The translations under genes and the position numbers were made by a program. From NCBI GenBank assembly GCA_910584405.1, contig CAJUAL010000004.1, forward strand, positions 1 through 64,000: a DNA stretch of 64,000 bases, written 5' to 3'. This DNA is from an uncultured Vampirovibrio sp. (lineage in GTDB: Bacteria; Cyanobacteriota; Vampirovibrionia; Gastranaerophilales; Gastranaerophilaceae). Position 1 is the stretch's first letter. Every line of letters starts with the position of its first letter. Positions 43,242-52,835 of the stretch are shown one piece after another. The notes beneath the pieces were generated by a model. It saw only the letters and a list, made by a program, of their open reading frames with translations. It made no database searches and had not been told where the DNA came from.

Positions 43242-44363
43242 GTGAAAAAGTTATTATCGGCATTGTTTTCATTGGCGTTAATCGGGGCAGTTTGTGCTGC
43301 GGTTTATTTTAATCAGGATTTTTCTATGCGTCAGGTTAATAAAGTTAAGGGCATGTATTATGTCTATAAGGGCGATAAAGCTTATAAAGAACTTGAGATG
43401 CAAGATGCCATTCGGTATTATAATAAAGGGTTAAGCTTATACCCCGGACATTACGGCGCTTGGTACAATTTAGGTAATATTTATGCTTCTTATGAAGACT
43501 ATTATTCTTCGGTTTATGCTTATTCTCAAGCATTCAAACATAACCCGCGTATGATGATAGCAAGAATGAATTACGGAATAATTTCATCCGAACGATTGGG
43601 TGATTTTGATTCTGCAATAAAGCAGTATGACAGTATTATAAATACAAAACGACGTTTAATTTCTATTCCGTATGTTTTTAATAACAAAATAAGTTATAAA
43701 GAAAACCGTGCAATTGCATATTACAATAAGGGAGTCAGTTATCGTTTGAAATCGCTTTATGCTAATGATAACTGGGAACTTCAAAGAAAGTATTTGGCTA
43801 AGGCTATTGAAGCTTACAAAAAATCTATTGAAATTAATCCAAACAGTTACGATGCTCAATATAATTTAGGGCTTGCTTACCATGTTTCCGGTAATTATGA
43901 CGGGGCAGGAAAAGCTTATTGTAAGGCTATAAATATTTCTCCAATGCATTATGAGGCTCATTATAATCTTGCAATTTTATTAAGAAAACTGGGTTATTAT
44001 GAGGCTGCTTATGATGAGATAGATAAGGCATCCACATTGATTACAGCGCTTGATGAAAACTCTGCTATTCAGCAATATGCTGCGATTATGATGAATGATA
44101 TTACAAGAAGTGTTTATAATAACAATCACAGAAAACGACTTTCTGACATTTTGGATGAAGAAAAATCAAAAGTTAAAAAGCACATGGCAAAAAAAGATAA
44201 AGATATTAAAACAAAAGAATCAAAAGAGAATAAGGATTCTATTACTTCTGTCGGGATAAATTTTGTTAACGGAAAAATTGTGGCTACAGAAGAACTTGAT
44301 AAAGCTATGCTTGAAAATTTCGGTACTTGCGGAGCTATAAAATATTTTAATACTGAAGAATAA
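43242..44363 (+). CDS. membrane-anchored tetratricopeptide-repeat protein
   Basis: 373 residues from GTG 43242 with AAGGA about 11 bases upstream. N-terminal hydrophobic segment (LLSALFSLALIGAVCAAVYF) acts as an anchor or signal. At least six TPR units follow between 45 and 290 (AWYNLGNIYASYEDYYSSVY, AIAYYNKGVSYRLKSLY, AQYNLGLAYHVSGNYDGAGK, AHYNLAILLRKLGYYEAAYD). A Lys-rich tail (KSKVKKHMAKKDKDIKTKES) ends it. Periplasmic scaffold is likely; partner unknown. The HNH-like genes follow in the same direction. Confidence 0.8.
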   Translation: MKKLLSALFSLALIGAVCAAVYFNQDFSMRQVNKVKGMYYVYKGDKAYKELEMQDAIRYYNKGLSLYPGHYGAWYNLGNIYASYEDYYSSVYAYSQAFKHNPRMMIARMNYGIISSERLGDFDSAIKQYDSIINTKRRLISIPYVFNNKISYKENRAIAYYNKGVSYRLKSLYANDNWELQRKYLAKAIEAYKKSIEINPNSYDAQYNLGLAYHVSGNYDGAGKAYCKAINISPMHYEAHYNLAILLRKLGYYEAAYDEIDKASTLITALDENSAIQQYAAIMMNDITRSVYNNNHRKRLSDILDEEKSKVKKHMAKKDKDIKTKESKENKDSITSVGINFVNGKIVATEELDKAMLENFGTCGAIKYFNTEE

Positions 44364-44401
44364 ATTTTAGCAAAAAATATTATTTTTGGTTTTAAAATAG
44401 T

Positions 44402-45738
44402 ATGCGCATATTAGGGATAACTTCTAATTTATTTGTTAATACTGCAAAACCAACGATTTCTTCGCGTTCAGTTTTGAGTCCTATGCCTTATGACAGTGTA
44501 TCTTTTTCGGGGCACAGGCATACTCCTAATTCTTATGAGTTAAAAGAGTTGTTGGCGTATGATATTCCTGATATTTACTCTCCAGTGATTCTTATTGACT
44601 CAAGTACGGTTGAGCAGATGATGCGGGAAAAATGTTTGAACAACCAATAAAAAAGATTGTTCGAAATTTAAAAAAGCATGAAAAATCGTTGTTTCCTATC
44701 GAAAAGCAGTTTTTTGACCTGATGAAAGTTGCAGCTAAAGATACTCCGCAGATGAAACTTGATGAATTTGTTCATTCTTTAGTGCCTGAGCATAGTAAAA
44801 AATTAAGAAATATTCAGCGTCCTATTTTTGAAAAGCTTGATAAGTTAGCAAAATATATGCCTGAGGATTTGTATAATGAATATTTTATTTTAAGAGAGCA
44901 AACAGAAAGAAAACTTTCAAACGAACCTGTTTATATCCCATTTAGTTTAAAAGAGTTTCATTATAAATTAGGCAGGATAAAAGAAAGAATAGATAAAGGC
45001 AGTAATTATCAGGCAAAATTAGCTATAAAAGGGTTATGTGAACTATCTGATTATTCTGTTCCAAAATCGGTAAGGGAATCAAGAGGTTTTTCTCAAAAAT
45101 GGTATGAAGAAAAACAGGCAAATATTTTGCTAAAAATATCAAGAACATTTGAAGAATCTGTTTTAAAAGATGATGAAGATTTAAAATCTCTGATTAAGAT
45201 TTCCAGAGCTCAAATGTATAATATTCCGACAAATATTAATTTCAATCGTAAAAGTTTTATATATGATTTACAAGAGATTACAGACAAACTGGAAGACAGA
45301 AAACTTGCACGTAGAATGGTTAGGACTGCTGTAAAGTTACCAACTTCTAAAGAAAATATTTCAGCATTTATAATGAAAGCCGAATCAAGGTCTTCAAGTC
45401 AAATCGGTTATGATATGTTATCAGGTGCGATAGGTACTGTGGATCATATTTTAGCTCACCATAAGGGTGGTAAGGATAATATTAGTAATTATGTATTATC
45501 CTCAGGATATATGAATTCTGAAAAGGCGCATGAAAGATTTGCTATATTTTTGCGTAAAAACCCTGAAATAAGAATATATGCACAAAATCATATCGATAGA
45601 CTTATTGAGCTTGCTAATGCAGGAGTATTTAAGAAAATCGGTTTGAGTAAATCTTATATAACGGATTTGGCAAGACGTTTGGAAAAATTATCTGCATCTG
45701 ACCCCCCTTTAATATTAGACACAAGTGCGTTAAAATAA
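44402..45738 (+). pseudogene. HNH-like protein, split by a one-base frameshift
   Basis: Two overlapping frames, 44402-44650 (82 residues, MRILGITSNLFVNT...) and 44632-45738 (368 residues, MFEQPIKKIV...), together match the intact 446-residue paralogue next door from end to end. The break is at an A5 run (44628-44632). One more A would give a single 445-residue protein, almost exactly the paralogue's length. The second frame holds an HNH-like core TVDHILAHHKGGKDNISNYV (D271, H272, G279-G280, N286). No ribosome binding site precedes the second ATG. Decay, a slippage site or a base-calling error are all possible. Confidence 0.7.
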
Positions 45739-45748
45739 TAATAGGAAT

Positions 45749-47089
45749 ATGAAAATTCGGGCAATCACATCAAATAGTTTTTATCAAGGGTTAACGTATG
45801 AGAAAACAAATAACAAGTACCCTGAAGTTTATGCTGCACCTTCCAAAATAAAAGAGGCTGCAACATTAAGAAGCATGCCTGTCTATTATCCGATATCTTT
45901 CGGGATACAAAATTCTTCAAAGTTAAGAATACTTTTTGGATTTGATTTACCTTGTATCTATAGCGGTGTTACGATGATAGACCCGAAACAGTTAACTCGT
46001 TGGCAAAAAGGCAGATTGTTTTATCGACCTGCAAAAGATGTTTTAGTCGAATTGGATAAATATCCGAACAGTTTTGTCGGAATGGAGAAAAGGTTTATTG
46101 ACCTTGTCAGAGAACGCAGCGTAATGCATCCTGAAATGACCATAAAAGATATTTTGAATGAGATTCGTCCTGTATATGCCAGACGTCTTCGTAAAGAACA
46201 ATATCCCGTATTTCAGGAGTTGATTGAATTGTCTAAACAACTTCCGAGAGAGTATCGTAAGGGCTGCGATATTTTAATGGAAGATACCAAACGAAAATTA
46301 TATGACAAACCTGTTGTTGTACCGTTTTCATCTTATGAATTTAAGTATAAATTAACTAAAATAAGAGATGATATTGCAAACGGCAGTAATAAAAAATCCA
46401 AAAAAGTTATGGCAAAACTTATCAAAGAGTCAAAACGCCTTTCAAATACTACAAACTCATCAACTATTGAAAAACAAAAAGAAGTTATAAGATTTATGGA
46501 AGTTATTCTTAAAAAATCTGTTCTTAAAGATAATTTTCAGTTAATAAAGTTATTGGAAGATTCTAAATCAAGGTTAAATCAAGAAGAGATTTTCACTCCA
46601 TTTTCAAGAAAAGCATTTTTATATGACTTGGCAAAGTTACTGAATGATTTGCCTGATGAAAAACTGTATGAAAAATTTATTTTAACGGCACAAAAGTTAC
46701 CGACATCTCAGGAAAGTTTTTCAGCTTATGTTATGAAACTTGTGCATGAGCAGCCTGATAAAATCGGTCACAGGCTTATTTGGCCGTCATTAGCATCAGT
46801 TGAACATCTTCTGCCGCGTTCAGACGGCGGAGCTGATCTTATGTCAAATTTTGCAGGCGCAACAACAAGAGAAAATTCTACAAGAAAAAGTATCAAATTT
46901 GTTCAACAGCTAAAATGCCGTCCTGATACTCCAAAATATTGTCAAATGTATGTTGATAGACTTATTGAACTCTATCATCAAGGAGTTTTTGCCCGCCACA
47001 ATATAAGTCCTAGTTATATAACAGATTTTGCCAATACGATTTATAAACTTTCTGAACACCGGGTTAAACTAGATACTTCAAAAATGTAA
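45749..47089 (+). CDS. HNH-like nuclease-fold protein, unknown role
   Basis: 446 residues. N-terminal tag region (MKIRAITSNSFYQGL ... YYPISFG) as in its broken neighbour; a long all-helical middle with KYPNSFVGMEKRFIDLVRER and VPFSSYEFKYKLTKIRDDIA; then an HNH-like core at 350-380, SVEHLLPRSDGGADLMSNFA (H353, D359-G360-G361, N367) with N376 and K380. There are no zinc-knuckle Cys. I infer nuclease ancestry from the H..GG..N..N spacing; activity is unproven. No immunity-type partner is evident, though the huge protein at 47261 follows on the same strand. Confidence 0.6.
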   Translation: MKIRAITSNSFYQGLTYEKTNNKYPEVYAAPSKIKEAATLRSMPVYYPISFGIQNSSKLRILFGFDLPCIYSGVTMIDPKQLTRWQKGRLFYRPAKDVLVELDKYPNSFVGMEKRFIDLVRERSVMHPEMTIKDILNEIRPVYARRLRKEQYPVFQELIELSKQLPREYRKGCDILMEDTKRKLYDKPVVVPFSSYEFKYKLTKIRDDIANGSNKKSKKVMAKLIKESKRLSNTTNSSTIEKQKEVIRFMEVILKKSVLKDNFQLIKLLEDSKSRLNQEEIFTPFSRKAFLYDLAKLLNDLPDEKLYEKFILTAQKLPTSQESFSAYVMKLVHEQPDKIGHRLIWPSLASVEHLLPRSDGGADLMSNFAGATTRENSTRKSIKFVQQLKCRPDTPKYCQMYVDRLIELYHQGVFARHNISPSYITDFANTIYKLSEHRVKLDTSKM

Positions 47090-47170
47090 TAAAACTTCAT
47101 AAAAACAGATTTTGTAAAGTTTTGTAAATATGAGTTTAAAATGGCTCAAACTCAGTTATAATGCCCTATA

Positions 47171-47185
47171 TGATATGATATGATA
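47171..47185 (+). repeat. TGATA tandem repeat, three units
   Basis: TGATA x3 preceded by TATA, located between a TATAAT (47157-47162) and the start of the 1086-residue gene. Too few copies to claim length variation. Confidence 0.35.
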
Positions 47186-47260
47186 GGGGAGGGGAGATTT
47201 ATTAAATTTTTTCGATAAGTGAGTCGAAAGTTTACATGTACGTAAATTTTTGGAGGCGTC

Positions 47261-50200
47261 ATGTCCAGTCAAAATATCGGAAATTTTGGTAAAAATGTCG
47301 GGGTTAATTTCACAACCTTTGGTGCAGGTTTGAAACGAACTCAGCTTGATAAAAATGATGCTTCTCAGACTTCTATATTTGATGCGATTGATAAGAATAA
47401 AGACGGTGTAATAGATCAAAATGAGTTTAATGATTTTAAAACAGCGTTGGATAATAAAGAGGCAGATGGTACAATCACCGGAAAAGAAGCTGATAATTTC
47501 TTAAAAGGATTACGAAAAGGCGGTTCTATCGGTAAAGAGATTAAGCAGGAAGATTTACTTAAATTTTTAGAACAATACAATTTAGCTACTCAAGATATTA
47601 AATCTGTAGAAACTGTTGAGCAAGACGGAAAACAAGTTGTTCAGGTAAGTCATAATGACGGTTCTGCAGAATTTATTAATCCTGACGGTTCAATGAAAAT
47701 TGTAGCTAAAAATGATGAAGGAATTGAAGTTACCAGTTCAATAGATAAAGACGGTAAGTTGACAGAAGCTTCTTATATTGCTGAAAATAATGTTCAAGTG
47801 ACAGAAAAGTATGATGATGAAGGACACCTTACTACTCAGACAGTAACTTCCGAAACAGGAACCGAAGTTACCGAATATACTCAGGGTGGTGAAAATCCTA
47901 TACCGACCAAAACTACTATAACAGAAACCGGCGGAAAATCTTCAACGACAACTATTTTGTATGATGATCAAGGTAAACCGGCTACAGGCGTATATAAAGC
48001 AGGTATTAATACTATTAATTTTACTTATGATGCGGAAGGTAATCGTAAGATACAATCTTCTGTTGAAAATGAAGGAATTCCTGCAAAAGAAACTCATTCT
48101 GAATATACATACAATGAAGACGGAACCGTTACCGTGAATATTAAAGCTCCTGATAGTACGACTGTTCGTACTTATAACGAGCAAGGTCAATTAACTTGTG
48201 ATGTAATTACTGATAATAACGGCAAAGTTACTAACAGAAATTATCTTGAAAACGGTGCATATGTTGATACAACAGAAACATCCGGTGGAAAACTTTCAAC
48301 TGCATATTCCACTGATGGTAAATGTATGGGAAAAGTTCTTGAACGTTCAGACGGTTCTTTTGTACAAGTTGAATATGATGGCAACGGTAATACGAAGGCT
48401 ATTGTTCAAAATAACGAATCTCCTGCAGCGATAGCAAAAAAATTCGGATGCTCTTTAAATGATTTGTTGGCTGCAAATAAGGGGGCTGTTCATGGAAAAG
48501 CTCCAAATCAATATTTTGTGGTTGGAGAAGAAATAGTTATTCCGGGTAAAGAAATAGAACCTGATTCCCCTGCATTAAAAGGTAGAAAATCTGCAGAGGA
48601 AGTTGAGGCTGATTATGTTCAAGCCCAAGCTAGAAAAGCTCAAAAAGAAGCCGAAGCCGCAGCTCTTGATGCAAGTTTGAGAGAATACGGCTTAATGAAT
48701 TATAAGGGCAAAGGTCAAAAAATTACTGCGAAAAACGGTAAAACATACACTGTTGTCGGCGAAGCTCAGTGGGGTAGACATATTGCTGTTGGTTCGGATG
48801 GTAAATATATAACAATTGCTCATGACGGTGTTATTTTAAAAGACAGTTACGTTGCCGATACAAACTTCTTTAGAAAAGGACAAAAAGTATCAGGTAAAGT
48901 TAAAGTCAGACAGTCTAATGGTTCATTCAAAATAGAAACCAGAACTTATGCTAAAGTTGCAGATTTAGGTAAAGGCAGAATTGCTGTAATTGATAAAAAC
49001 GGTAAAGGTCATGTTATTTCACATGACGGCGTTGTTTTGGATGAAACATATCTTCAACGTGACGCAACTGCTGATGCTATGTCAAAAGATTCTAAAGTGG
49101 CTGCACAGTTCGTTGTTCAAAACCTCGGAGCTGATTTGAAGTCGGCAAGAGCTGCGTTTGATGCTCAAATGGCTAAAGATGGTTGGGCTGCCGATGTTGC
49201 AGACGGTATTAGTTACCTCTGGGCTTGGGCTGGAGATGATAAAAATCAGGCTGCAGCAGTTCGAAAAGATCTTGATTTCTTAGATGGAAAACTTCGTAGT
49301 TTGCAAGCTGATTTAAAAGCCGGTAATATGACAGCCTTTGCTACTAATTTTAAAAAGGCATTCGGGGTGCCATATAATCAACAGAATGTAGCAGAATACT
49401 ATAGACATCCGACTGATGCAAATTATAGAAAAGCATTTGGAACTTCAAGGGTTTCTGACATAAATCTTAGAGTACAAAAATATAACCAATCTCAAGATAC
49501 AGGAGCTTCTGTTGTTAGAGGCACAACCACATTTGTTGTTGCGGGCACTGCGACTGTGCTTATTCCTGGAGCCGGAGCGGGTATTGCTGCCGGCATGTTA
49601 ACCTCAGCGGCTGCTAGTACTGTAGTTAATGCTACGGATGTTGCATCTTCTAGGGCAGGAAGAGAAGCCTTTACTAATGGTGGCGATGAAATGTGGGATA
49701 TTGTTAAAGATAGGGGTATGGAAATTGCTCTTGACAGTATTCCGGGTGTAGCAGGAAGTTTTGGTGGTAAATATATTGGTAAAGGTATGAGAATGGCTGT
49801 TGGCAAAGCAAATAGTTTTGCAACGGGAGCAGCCACTCGCGGTGGAACATCTGCTATGGCAAGATTTGAAACAGGAGCAGCAAGAGTTGTTGCAAACGTT
49901 ACGGAAGGTCGTGCCGGAAACATCATCGTAAAAGGTTCAGAAAGTTTAGGCGGTGAACTTACTGAAGGTTTAATTGAAAGCAATATAACCTCGCTAGCTC
50001 AGGGGCAAGGTTTGACTATGGATGGTATTAATGTATGGAGTAGTGCTGCAAATATCGGAACATCCCGTTTTACAGGAAAAGGGCTTCAGCGTATTATGCC
50101 GAATACGCCAAGTACTAATCGAGTGGTGGCACATGTACAAGACAGTATATCATCAGGACGAGCTAATGATGTTATAAGTTCTGTTGCAGGTGATGTTACA

Positions 50201-50521
50201 GAAGGTGTAGTTGTTGATCCTTCTCAAGATTTTTCCGGTATCGTGTTGGATGCCGCAAGTGAAAATCTTATTAATAATGGCGGAATTAATATTAAATCGG
50301 TAAGACATAATAAGCAAGATTTACCGTCAGGAATTGCTCAAGTTACAATGCAGGACGGTAAACCAGTAAAAATTGAAGATATTAAATTTGTTAATGGTAA
50401 TTATAAATTTCCTGATGGCTTTGAGATAACTCCAGGTGAGATTGCTGCTAATGTAGGACAAACTATTACGACTCCTAGCGGTATAACTATAACATTTCAA
50501 CCTAAACCTAAATTGTCTTAG
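47261..50521 (+). CDS. 1086-residue mosaic protein: EF-hands, YD-like repeats, LysM, hydrophobic segment
   Basis: GGAGGCGTC precedes the ATG. In order: EF-hand loop DKNKDGVIDQNE (44-55) and a degenerate second one at 65-76; about 250 residues of YD-type repeats (TYDAEGNRKIQSS, VEYDGNGNTKAIV); a LysM-like segment at about 383-428 (SPAAIAKKFGCSLNDLLAAN ... EEIVIPG); a coiled coil; two copies of a beta repeat (KGQKITAKNGKTYTVVG and AHDGVILKDSYV; then ISHDGVVLDETYL); a helical part; a Gly/Ala-rich hydrophobic segment (TTFVVAGTATVLIPGAGAG); and a C-terminal region with no motif I know. No signal peptide. The layout suits a large surface or secreted effector; that is inference. Confidence 0.65.
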   Translation: MSSQNIGNFGKNVGVNFTTFGAGLKRTQLDKNDASQTSIFDAIDKNKDGVIDQNEFNDFKTALDNKEADGTITGKEADNFLKGLRKGGSIGKEIKQEDLLKFLEQYNLATQDIKSVETVEQDGKQVVQVSHNDGSAEFINPDGSMKIVAKNDEGIEVTSSIDKDGKLTEASYIAENNVQVTEKYDDEGHLTTQTVTSETGTEVTEYTQGGENPIPTKTTITETGGKSSTTTILYDDQGKPATGVYKAGINTINFTYDAEGNRKIQSSVENEGIPAKETHSEYTYNEDGTVTVNIKAPDSTTVRTYNEQGQLTCDVITDNNGKVTNRNYLENGAYVDTTETSGGKLSTAYSTDGKCMGKVLERSDGSFVQVEYDGNGNTKAIVQNNESPAAIAKKFGCSLNDLLAANKGAVHGKAPNQYFVVGEEIVIPGKEIEPDSPALKGRKSAEEVEADYVQAQARKAQKEAEAAALDASLREYGLMNYKGKGQKITAKNGKTYTVVGEAQWGRHIAVGSDGKYITIAHDGVILKDSYVADTNFFRKGQKVSGKVKVRQSNGSFKIETRTYAKVADLGKGRIAVIDKNGKGHVISHDGVVLDETYLQRDATADAMSKDSKVAAQFVVQNLGADLKSARAAFDAQMAKDGWAADVADGISYLWAWAGDDKNQAAAVRKDLDFLDGKLRSLQADLKAGNMTAFATNFKKAFGVPYNQQNVAEYYRHPTDANYRKAFGTSRVSDINLRVQKYNQSQDTGASVVRGTTTFVVAGTATVLIPGAGAGIAAGMLTSAAASTVVNATDVASSRAGREAFTNGGDEMWDIVKDRGMEIALDSIPGVAGSFGGKYIGKGMRMAVGKANSFATGAATRGGTSAMARFETGAARVVANVTEGRAGNIIVKGSESLGGELTEGLIESNITSLAQGQGLTMDGINVWSSAANIGTSRFTGKGLQRIMPNTPSTNRVVAHVQDSISSGRANDVISSVAGDVTEGVVVDPSQDFSGIVLDAASENLINNGGINIKSVRHNKQDLPSGIAQVTMQDGKPVKIEDIKFVNGNYKFPDGFEITPGEIAANVGQTITTPSGITITFQPKPKLS

Positions 50522-51366
50522 CCTTTAACAGCACCTTCGTTTTCACCTGAAATGAAGTATTTTTGCATAGATAAGAAAAATATAAGTATCGGTATTGTGG
50601 AAATTATTGAACCTGCGGCAATATATCTCCAGTTAGAAGAAAACATTCCCTGCAAGTTGTTAACTCCGACAGGAAGTGTATACATAGTTTCTTTTGTTAA
50701 AACGATACTCGGCCACAAAAATTCTCCCCAAGAACCGATAAATGTAAATATTGCAAGTACCGCAAGAGAAGGTTTTACCATTGGCAGTAAAACTTTCCAA
50801 AATACTTGAAAAACATTACAACCGTCAATTATTGCAGCTTCTTCCATTTCTCGCGGAATAGATAAAAAAGCCTGACGCATTAAAAATATTCCAAAAGCAC
50901 TAACAGCAAACGGCATTATAAGTCCGACAAATCCCATAGTATCGCTAACTGAATCTACCAGATGAAGTTTTAATGTTATAAGATAAACAGGAAGCATTAT
51001 AGCCTGAAACGGAACCATAATTGTTGCCAGAATTGAGAAAAACGCAATCTTTTTACCTTTAAATTCCATTCTGGCTAACGGATATCCTGCAAGCGATGAT
51101 AAAATAAGATTTAACAAAACAGTTCCGCCTGCAACAATCATACTGTTTATGAAATATCTCATCAAATCGACTTTATGCCAAACACCTACATAATTTGCGA
51201 ATGTAAAATCTTTCGGAATAAGCGTTGGAGGGTAAGCGAAAATATTTTCTCCGCTGCCTTTTAATGAGGTTGACAAAAGCCATATAAACGGAAATATTGA
51301 TAACAGAGAAACGGTTATTAATATAATATGAATCCACAGATTTTTGAGCTTTAATTTACCCATCAT
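50518..51366 (-). CDS. ABC transporter permease, MalG/UgpE type
   Basis: 282 residues, six membrane helices, with the EAA loop EEAAIIDGCNVFQVFWKVLL and P at the following turn, and the MalG-branch C-terminus (MQKYFISGENEGAVKG). Second subunit of a carbohydrate-type importer. Overlaps the partner permease by four bases and the convergent 1086-residue gene by four bases. No ATPase or binding protein gene is adjacent. Confidence 0.88.
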   Translation of the reverse strand: MMGKLKLKNLWIHIILITVSLLSIFPFIWLLSTSLKGSGENIFAYPPTLIPKDFTFANYVGVWHKVDLMRYFINSMIVAGGTVLLNLILSSLAGYPLARMEFKGKKIAFFSILATIMVPFQAIMLPVYLITLKLHLVDSVSDTMGFVGLIMPFAVSAFGIFLMRQAFLSIPREMEEAAIIDGCNVFQVFWKVLLPMVKPSLAVLAIFTFIGSWGEFLWPSIVLTKETMYTLPVGVNNLQGMFSSNWRYIAAGSIISTIPILIFFLSMQKYFISGENEGAVKG

Positions 51367-52235
51367 AAATTATATTTCCCCCTTTCAAAAAATAAGATAT
51401 TTATCAAAGAGAAAGCCATAACTATTACAAGAAGGATTACCGCCATTGCTGACGCGTATCCTAAATCAAGGTTTTCAAACGCTTTTTCATAAATATAATA
51501 AACGATTGTTTTTGTTGAATTAAGCGGACCGCCTTTTGTCATAACATAGATTTCCGCAAAAATTTTCATTGCGGAAATGGAGCTTATTGTCGTAACAAGA
51601 GCGATTGTCGGCATAATATGAGGAACTGTTACTGTTAAGTGTTTAGTTAAAAATCCCGCTCCGTCAATATCACAAGCCTCATATAATTCTTTCGGGACAC
51701 TCATCAAAGCAGCCAAATAAATTATCATATAATACCCGATACCCTTCCATATTGTTACAAGTATGACAGAGTAAATTGCGTATTTCGGGTCTGTAAGCCA
51801 GCCAATCGGCGCGAGATGAAAAACGCTTAATAAATAATTCAATATTCCCTGTTCAGCGTATAACCATTTAAAAGCAATTGCAGCAACAACAATTGATACG
51901 ATAACAGGAAGATAAATCAAGATTTTATATAAAGTTATTCCTTTGATTTTGTTATTTATAAGTATTGCTAAAAATAACGGTAAAATAGCTAAAACAGGTA
52001 CCGCAGCAACAAGATAAATAAAAGTGTTTATCATAACTTTGTAAAATATCGGATTATGGAGAATATCTATATAGTTTTGTAATCCCGTAAAACCGGCATG
52101 ATAAATATTGTTTGAATAATCCTGAAAACTTAAAACAATAGTTTGAAAAAACGGTATAAAAAAGAAAATCAGCAAGATTATTCCCGCCGGAAGCAAGAAT
52201 AAATACGGTGCACATTTCCCATAATACTTAAACAT
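51363..52235 (-). CDS. ABC transporter permease, MalF/UgpA type
   Basis: 290 residues, six membrane helices; LFLLPAGIILLIFFFIPFFQ at the start, EAA loop ELYEACDIDGAGFLTKHLTV, and TKGGPLNSTKTIVYYIYEKA near the end, typical of sugar or glycerol-phosphate importers. First gene of a two-permease operon (ATGA overlap). The binding protein and ATPase must be encoded outside the window. Confidence 0.88.
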   Translation of the reverse strand: MFKYYGKCAPYLFLLPAGIILLIFFFIPFFQTIVLSFQDYSNNIYHAGFTGLQNYIDILHNPIFYKVMINTFIYLVAAVPVLAILPLFLAILINNKIKGITLYKILIYLPVIVSIVVAAIAFKWLYAEQGILNYLLSVFHLAPIGWLTDPKYAIYSVILVTIWKGIGYYMIIYLAALMSVPKELYEACDIDGAGFLTKHLTVTVPHIMPTIALVTTISSISAMKIFAEIYVMTKGGPLNSTKTIVYYIYEKAFENLDLGYASAMAVILLVIVMAFSLINILFFERGKYNL

Positions 52236-52316
52236 ACCCCGATTATCTCACTATTTGTTATCTGAGTCAAGCATAGAGGGGTTAAACTTACACTTGATTT
52301 TTCGAAATATTCTGAC

Positions 52317-52628
52317 TTACCCCTTTACCCCTTTCAGGCATTTATATAGAAAAAGAATGTTTTTTTCGTTATTCAAAGCTTCAATAATTTCTTCTTTCAT
52401 TTTTTGATAAGGAATTTCGTCTTTAAAGACAAAAAGCTCGTAAATATTAACACTAAGTGCTTCTGCGATAGATGTCAAATTTTCTGCGGTGGGGTAATTG
52501 TTACCGTTTTCGATACGGCTTATATTTTTAGGGTCAATTCCCACAAGTTCGGCAAGTCTTTCTTGTGTGATTTTTCGTTCTTTTCTGAGTTGTTGGATTT
52601 TTTGTCCCAAGTCTTGTTTTAAAGTCAT
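52317..52628 (-). CDS. XRE-family HTH regulator, divergent from prepilin
   Basis: 103 residues. The HTH spans about 5-62 (LGQKIQQLRKERKITQERLA, ELVGIDPKNISRIENGNNYP, ENLTSIAEALSVNIYELFVF), followed by a helical tail. Close paralogue of the regulator at 18917. It faces the prepilin gene at 52836 across a 207-base gap that holds that gene's consensus promoter, so control of the prepilin is likely. Confidence 0.8.
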   Translation of the reverse strand: MTLKQDLGQKIQQLRKERKITQERLAELVGIDPKNISRIENGNNYPTAENLTSIAEALSVNIYELFVFKDEIPYQKMKEEIIEALNNEKNILFLYKCLKGVKG

Positions 52629-52717
52629 ATTATAGCTCCCGTCAATATTATTAGTGATATGTTCGGGTTATTTAACTATCTGATAGGTGTAATTTTCTCA
52701 AAAGGTGATGTGTTGTA

Positions 52718-52746
52718 TTGACAAAAATCTATCCGTAGGATATAAT
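52718..52746 (+). promoter_or_regulatory. consensus sigma-70-type promoter for the prepilin at 52836
   Basis: TTGACA at 52718-52723, a 17-base spacer and TATAAT at 52741-52746: a perfect match to consensus, and the best promoter in the window. Confidence 0.8.
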
Positions 52747-52835
52747 TAATGTATAATTCTATGTTATAGGCAGAAAATTATGTTTTCTGAGAGTTAATGG
52801 AAGTTGTATTACTGAAAAAAAGAAAGGATTTTAAG

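Noticed and set aside
47171..47185. TGATA repeat as a phase-variation tract
   Set aside because: Three units are too few to claim slippage; kept only as a minor repeat.
49492..49983. 163-codon open frame antisense to the 1086-residue gene
   Set aside because: Same composition artefact, over the Gly/Ala-rich hydrophobic part; no start signals.
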